DNA of 64,000 nucleotides from Paralvinella palmiformis (Eukaryota; Annelida; Polychaeta; Terebellida; Alvinellidae), in contig JAODUP010000051.1 of the NCBI GenBank assembly GCA_025642065.1, positions 572,001 to 636,000 of the forward strand, read 5' to 3'. This document shows positions 50,101 to 58,240 of the stretch, one piece after another. Each line of letters opens with the position of its first letter. Positions within the stretch are counted from its first letter, which is position 1. Below the pieces are notes generated by a model. The model was given only the letters and a program-made list of their open reading frames with translations. It ran no database searches and was not told where the DNA came from. The translations under genes were made by a program, and so were the position numbers.

Positions 50101-52818
50101 ATCAAGATACGTGTGAAAAAACATAGCATATTTAATCAAAGTATGATCGATTATTGAATTTGTTAGGGTACGATCTCTTGACAATCTAATGACTCTTATG
50201 ATTTTATGACTCTTTTTAAGTGGAATATTTTTCAGGCTGTTTCTTTTCCAGGACATTTCCAAGACATTTCCTGACTTTGTAAAAATTAAGGACATTTTTA
50301 GACCTATAAAATGAATTTATTATTTTCCAGGTTTTTCAGGACATGTGGAAACCATGTCACTGATGAAAGCAGGATCCACTAGTCAACCCCACTGCCTAAC
50401 ATAATATAGCTAGCTAAATTATAATACATCTGAAAAGGGTCTAGGAAGCTCCTACAGCACTGCATCCCCAGTCGTGTGACCCAGGTGTGGCCAGTAACGA
50501 GGTTAACTCAACTCACTCACTCACTCACTCACTCACTCACTCACTCACTCACTCACTCACTCACTCACTCACTCACTCACTCACTCACTCACTCACTCAC
50601 TCACTCACTCACTCACTCACTCACTCACTCACTCACTCACTCACTCACTCACTCACTCACTCACTCTCACAAATATTGCTCATGATACAAATGATGCAGT
50701 AAAATGCTAGGAAACTTCAAGACTGACCAAATTCTTACAGGGTTGATATGTTTCCAACTATACCAGTCCCAGTTTTGGGGTTTATATCACATCCTGTAAC
50801 ACTAATTTTCATCACATCCAAATAAACAAAAGCAAACGTGTGTTTGTCTGTGCGATCACAAAAAATGGATACATTCTCAAGAAGGCAGGAGCAAGCAAAG
50901 AGCACAGCTTTTAAGCTTGCATAATATAAACCATTACAGTTTCTGAGAGAACTGCTCCTGTTTTTATCTATTGGATGTAAGATTTTAGCCATCCAACAAA
51001 AAAGTTAGCAGGCGGGGGAGTCTAATATGAACGTGTGTAGTAGCTAAGAAGACCTGTTGCTGTATTACAGGTGACTCCAACCGACAGCTGCGTGATCTTC
51101 GTGATGTCAGAACAAAGCACATCATGGCACATTACATTATATCAGAGGCAGGGAACATCATAGTGATAGAGCGCCACTTAGTGCAGTGATCTAACGCATC
51201 GCGTCACTGTCTGTTATAGCTAATGTGCCGTGATTTCCTTGCTAATGCAACACTATTTTTTTTAAACGTTAACCAATAACAATGGTGACAGACGGAGTCG
51301 AGCCACGATTCCTGTACTGTTATGTTGTACCACATACATAATTACTGCCCAGACCACAGCTCGTAAATAAGGGCTACCAGCAGATGGTTCATCAAAAGTC
51401 GTCTTTAACACGGACTCATCAACAGATGCCATCTTAACAGACAGCCGAGTTGCCAGAATTTTTTTCTTAAAGCAAAAAGTGAAGACTTCAATCCAGCACG
51501 AGAGAACACAATCGCTTAATAGTGAACGAAGGCAAGTTGTTTCATGTATCGTATTACTCAAGTGATGAGCGGATCAGGTATCTAGTGTTTCTGACTTACC
51601 AATGGTGAAGGATCACTGTTTGAGATGAGGTAGTGCAGGAATACAGCCAAATGTGCTGGCTTGTGCTTTAACTGATTCAGGTCACTGAATGGGCCATGAT
51701 CCTCCAACTGTAAACGAGTAAACATGGTCGAGCATAAACGACATGATGATGCGTATCATGATAAACAAAAAGAAGCAAACTGCTTTCCTGAAGTGATACA
51801 GATCAACTTCATCAAAGTGGACGAGAATATTTTAAATTGCAACCTGGACTAACATAATCTACTAACGAGCAAATTAATAATAATAACAATTTTAATAATA
51901 GTTTACTTTTACTATGCATCAAGATAACAATATCGAAAAGAAATAAATAGTTACGAAGATTATTATCAATGTGCAGTATTACTGACTAACTCAACTGACA
52001 GCATACATTAATGGCTATTTCAATAATATTCCAGTTAAAAAGTAATAAAGTACTCGAGAGTCAAACAACAACAACAACACGTCAGCTAGCAAGCATCGCT
52101 CTACTTCAGATTCTGATATATATCAAGAACTAAGGTAACACAAAGCCAGTTAAAGTCTTGTAATCGGTAGACGTTCAAAACTAAGAGTACAGGAAAAATT
52201 CATTTCATTAAGTTAAACCAGTCTTGACCGTGTGTGTGTGCGTGTGTGCATGTGTGTGTGTGTGACTGTTATACGATACCGGGTAATATTGCGTATGATG
52301 ATTATTTGGATAATTACAACGGCTGTTGTTTCAACATTTAAACAATGATAAATATATTATATCAAAATTTAGGCGTTAAAACTGTTCATTAAAAAAAAAA
52401 TTAAAGTAACAAAAATAAATTAAATACTGCCATAAACCTGAAACACTTCAGCCATTACAAAGATGTGAAGACCAAAGAAAGGAGATAAAATAATGATCAG
52501 ATCATCACCATCATTAAGCAGGTCCATCATCTGATTGTTAGTAAACAATTAGTTCAGTTAAGTGTAGCCAAATTTAAATGAATATATATCATATTAAAAC
52601 CTCTTTCTGCACTCTAATTTTCTTACTATTATTGTTTCTTTTATTTTAAACAAATTTACTGGTACTTTTTCAAAACGAAATACTAAATTTTTGTACTACG
52701 CAATAAACTGCCTGAAGATGTGGTCACATAACAAACAAAAATAATTTCAAGAGACACTGACCATTGTTTAAGTGATATTAATGTGTACCATTAAATGCTT
52801 GTTTACGAATAATAGGTA

Positions 52819-52862
<44 letters not shown>

Positions 52863-55800
52863 AGCAAATCATTGTAATTGCCCTCACTATTACTTCAGTT
52901 GTTAGCTATTAGAGACAACAAGTTATGTAACAAGAGGTGTAAACAATGAGTTATGAATCAGTATTAATAAAACACCTATAACAATCACAGGACCTGACCA
53001 ATGCTAGTTTAAATTAGACCGTAACACTGACAGAAAGCTGTTAGGACAGACACAGAAATAGCACATAAACAGACCCGATGACAGGAAGTCATCAGTAATG
53101 TTGGGAGATATTGCAGTGAATGAGTGCATTAATGTGAAAACAGGCATTTGTCATTTGGTAGGAAGCTGAATACCAAATAATAAATTCTATGTGAGAAGGC
53201 TACAAATAGCATAAATGATCAGCATGTTAAATATCAAACCATGACAACAGTCACATTGCCATGGAAACCAGGACCTGTATGGTAGATGCTTGCACATGAA
53301 GGTCACGTGGGAAACTAGGCCAGCTGTGTCTGTTGTTGTTCTTTACAGCCTGTGGGTGGCAACAACAAAACAAAACAGGGAAAGCACATTTATTATACCA
53401 GGGTTACAAGCCAGGGGAGGATCGATGCTACTAAGGAATGTAACAGAGAAAAACCTATTTGTGAATACTTCCTGAAGTTATATTTATTTTGTCTGACTTA
53501 TAAAAATATATCCCCCATCTCTGAAAAAAATGCAACCCTGTTTTTTTCCCCAACAACTAATGTTTATCTTCAGAAACCTTCAAAATCATTAGCAGAAAGC
53601 TACCAGTGCCACCTAGTGAATAAAAACAGTTACTAGATGGCAGTACAGTGTGAGTCGTCCACATATTAAAAAACAATATAAATTATTAATTTTGTTCAAA
53701 ATACTGTGCTGCAAGCCAAAGGGTAGAAACAGATCTCAATTATTAACATTAAATAATTCTACCAGACCCTAAATTGATGTAAACAAAGCATATATTTTCT
53801 AAATGCCAAACATACAGTTTTACAAAAGAACACTTTGTTACAAATAATACCAGTGAAAATAGAATCAAAACAGAATTAATATTTCCGCATCATTACATGG
53901 AACAACCGATCAGATTTCCCAAAGTGTGGATATTAAAAGGGGAAAACTAAAATTCACGATGTAATTTTTCAGGTAGTAAACAACCAGCTATTTCACTTAA
54001 AAAAATAATTATGGGCATCGAAAACATTATGGATGAAATTTGTTTAATTATTTAACCTTTATTTGTAAAATGTATCCTACACTTCATCATGGACCCAGTG
54101 AGTGAAAGTAATTGTGATTCTTTATGTTACATATTATTATGTGCAGCTAAACAATAAAAATTTAATCCAAGAGTGATATAATAAAAACTACCACCTTATA
54201 AATAGTTCTTATCTATTAATAAAAAAATAAATCTTTATTTACCTTGTCAGAAACTTTAAACTATACAACAACAACAACAACAACAGAAATATAAAACATA
54301 TAACCAACAATATACAACATCATATATTAAAAGGTATACATTTGCTGGGAGAGGATCGGTTGACAACATCAAGGTTAATCATGCTTAAACTGAATTAGTA
54401 ATAAAACATACATCATAATATGTAGCTGCTTATGATGAATCATTATTGAACCTGGCATTCTCAAGCTAAGCACGTCCTTTAAACCATTACTTAAATTTCG
54501 TGTTAATCCTGATGAAATACAGTTCTGCTCTTAGCCATCCATGACTAATCTAGTTCAGCTGAAAGCATACGGTGGCAGCATGTGTCTGCCAGCAAACATG
54601 GTGTGCCAATTATAGAATAACGACGGTATCTAGTTGTCACACTCACGTGGTCGTCTTCGATGTTTACTTCCTCCTCCTCTTCCATTGGAATGATGTCAGC
54701 CTGCAGTGGCGACACCACGTGGAGTATACGACCACCGAGCTCTCTTGGTGGAGAGAAACTTCCTCCTGATCCTTTTGTTGTGTTTAATGACTGGAGGAAA
54801 AACAAAAACAGATAAAGTTCAGCATAAAACCATCATAGTCTTAAACACAGTTAACCGGTATATTGCACCGGTGCTAAGATTTGTTATGCGTGATGTCCTT
54901 GTGTGGCAGTGTGCACATACATACAGACACGCATATCTTCCAATGATCGCACTGCACGACTAACCTCTTGCAGTTCAGATGAATAGGACATATCAGTTGA
55001 TTCTTCCCAAATCTCTCGTGGCTGCTGTGATGGACTCGTCATACCCATTGAACTCTGACTGACTGGTGTATCGCTGTTATTAGTGGTCTCGTACACGCTG
55101 CTCGGCAAGGACGACGTCTGTTGTGAAGCAATCGTACAAAGACATCGCATTAAAACAGCGTCGATACAAACGTCATTCAAAATGCATCACCAATACACAT
55201 CAAAGTCATCTTTAAAACAGAATTCAATGGCAGAACATGACCATTCTAGCAATAAATTGGCGAGTTGATGATACCTGACCAATTAGACTACATAAAACCA
55301 CAGAAATGATTGACTTTATATTTTTACAAACATTTCAAATAATCAGTAAAGGAGAATTAAACAAAATACCAACTAAAGTCAGAAACAGATAAAAAAGGAA
55401 AGGAAGAAAACGTAAAAGTAAAACCTCATCATCACAGTGAACCACATATATAACACGACGATACAATATGTGACTTTTACCAAAAACCTTTAAATGTCCC
55501 AATACAAAACTAACGACATAGACAATGCTGTTACTATTACCACTACTATTACTACTACAACTACTATTGTTGTTGTTGCTGCTGCCGACGATGCTGGCAC
55601 CTTAATTATTATTACTCTGTGTCATAAAGTGCTTCTGGTTCTTCTTAATATTATTATTAGTCATTATAGACATTCGATGTGATTAATTTACACTGGAGGT
55701 ATCTGATAAGAACAAAACTATACGAGGAACACGATCCAACAGAAATCCGTTACAAGAACAAACAAAGGTGTGTCAAAAACGATAACAACAATATTAAAAC

Positions 55801-58203
55801 CAATGATATCGATTAAAAATATTGAAGCAAGCGATCACGTTGTCCGTCCAGATCTCTATCCGAGAGATTACATCCGAAAGACCCAAATAAACCAGTCACG
55901 AGAGAGAGAGATGTTTCGCGGGTCACGTGTACATTCTTTATTACGTTGGCAAACCAACCTGGCTATAGGTGTCAATGGGGGGGGGGGATTAATGAACTAC
56001 TTTTTAAAACAACCACCAGGCGTCAGCAGTCATGCTCTGATCGGCGAGAACTTGCGGTGAAACGTGGGGACATGCCCTGGCAGTGGAGAACGGAATTCAG
56101 CTCACCGAAAAAACAGATTAAAATATCGGCACACAAAAAAGCAAAAACTCCAACTGATGACAAACTCGGCTTTTAACGCCGGCTAAATATTAATAATAAA
56201 GGATATCAATTAATGATAAAGACAGAAATTGTAACTTGTTTTCAAGCAGAACATCTTCAGAATGAAGCAGCGTTTTATTGGGTTACAGTTTAGCGAGAAA
56301 AGTGGAAATAACAAATCAGCACTCACTGGGTTATAAATAAAATTTTCATGAAGTCATCATTTTCTATTTAAGATACTCGACTGTATAACGGAATAACACA
56401 AAACTATGCGTACACTTGATGCCATCCAAGGTGCATTAATATCCGACCGAACCAAAAGATTAATGAGTGTAGAGCAGAAAAAAAACGTGTACGGAGAAGG
56501 ACGTGTACACACACACGAGGACGGACACGAGACATGCGAACATAGGACACCTAGTTACCTTCTGCATCATCTTACGACGTCGCATGCTGATATTGCCCTA
56601 CATGGGTCAGGTCAAGGTCATGGATTGAGTCCGTGACAATGTGAAGGTCAGAGTTCAATGATTGTGCATGGATCGAGAGTGATACAAAGCCAAAATGTAA
56701 GAGGAAGCTTTCTGGTAAATGGGTGATTGTCAAAATCTCTAGCTAGGTACAACGAACTCACTTGAGAAATTGTGCACTGTTTTGTTTTAAGAGCAGAATG
56801 AAGCATCTAATGGTTAAACAAATTTGAAACCTCTGAATACGACAATCATCAACATACCGTTAATTTTTCGATTTCATCTGCCGATGCAGCATTGCCCGCA
56901 TCTCGAAGGTCCTCCGACAGATGATGCTTAGACCTTTTATCACTGTCTGAATTTGACCTAGAAACAGTCGCCTCTTTCGAATTATCCAGCGAGAAATCAT
57001 CGCTGAGTACAGACTCTGGCATTGATTCGGCTTTTCTGTGTTTTGGTCCACCAGGGAGCTACGGTCAAATGGCAGATTAGACTCGGTTGTGAACAAAAAT
57101 ATGCTGACGTAAAGGTAGACACGAGAGATCTCACTGTCGTTTCACTTATTAATACAACTTATGTCATAATATACAGATTCAGTCAAACAAACATGGACCT
57201 ACCCAAGGTGCAGGGTTTTCAACAATGTGTACATTTTCCTTGTTTTCTTGTATGTTATTCAAGCCATCGCCACTGCTATAGCGTTTTAGTGGTGGTCTCT
57301 GGCAGCCAGGAGGCGAAACCAAGGTTCCACCAGGTGGCGGCAGACCTGATGGTGGTGATTTTGGACTGCTGATCTGTAAAGATGAACCAAAACTGAGAAG
57401 TGCACATAAACACAATCTCATTACAAGAGATAGAAAACTAAATTATATTTTATAATTATGTTTATATAAATACAACAACAACAGGAGAAAAAAAAACACA
57501 ACAGGAGGCATACATGTGACTCAGTGGGTATGCCAGTTAAGAGATACAGCTGATCGCCAAGGCGTTCACAGACACGCCTTTTTTCATCTAACTTATTCTG
57601 AACCTGAGATGAGACACTACCCGAACTGTTTTTCAGCTCCTCGGCCAGTTTCTGTAAACAAAGAACAGAGCAGCATGCACAAGCCTTAGCTAGCGAGATT
57701 CTTACGGATGATGGATCAGTTAGTTAGTAATACGTCATCGATGATCAGCTCATTAATGTGTGTTAAGTTTTTGGTAATCATATCTAGAAATGAGCAACCA
57801 GAGATATGTTAATACCTATGTACAATAAGCTGTTGCAATCTTATTCTAATCAAGAAACTGCTAATCAGTGGTGTGTATGTGTGTGTGTGGGCATGCATGT
57901 GCATGTGTCCATGTATGTATGGGCATGCATGTGTGTGTGTGTGTGTGTGCATGTGTGTATAGGTGTATGCTTGTACTAACCTGGCACTCTTCACAAGCTT
58001 GCTCATACATAAATCTGATCATTGATATCTTCTGCATCTTTAATTCCTTGTCTGTCTGGGCCTGTAACCATTGACATAGTTACCACGGTGATTGAATACA
58101 ATCATAATTAAACTGAGAACGATCTTCTGTTGATTAATTAAATCTTAATAAAGTTATAGTCACAATTTATACTGAATATGTAGGCACCTCTCTCTTGCTC
58201 TCT

Positions 58204-58240
<37 letters not shown>

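Larger units (their letters stand above)
47720..51599. other. Intron 8-9 with a long CTCA array and a MITE-like repeat
   Basis: 3.9 kb. Holds the CTCA array (50509-50666), a TIR-like repeat (50003-50356) and a G9 run near 47821. Nothing coding was recognised. Confidence 0.6.

Noticed and set aside
50476..50702. Long THSL-repeat open frames
   Set aside because: A tetranucleotide repeat whose length is not a multiple of three is open in several frames; there is no gene signal.
53290..53636. Plus-strand frames in the intron between exons 7 and 8
   Set aside because: No splice-site support, no recognisable domain, and they lie in an intron of a gene on the other strand.
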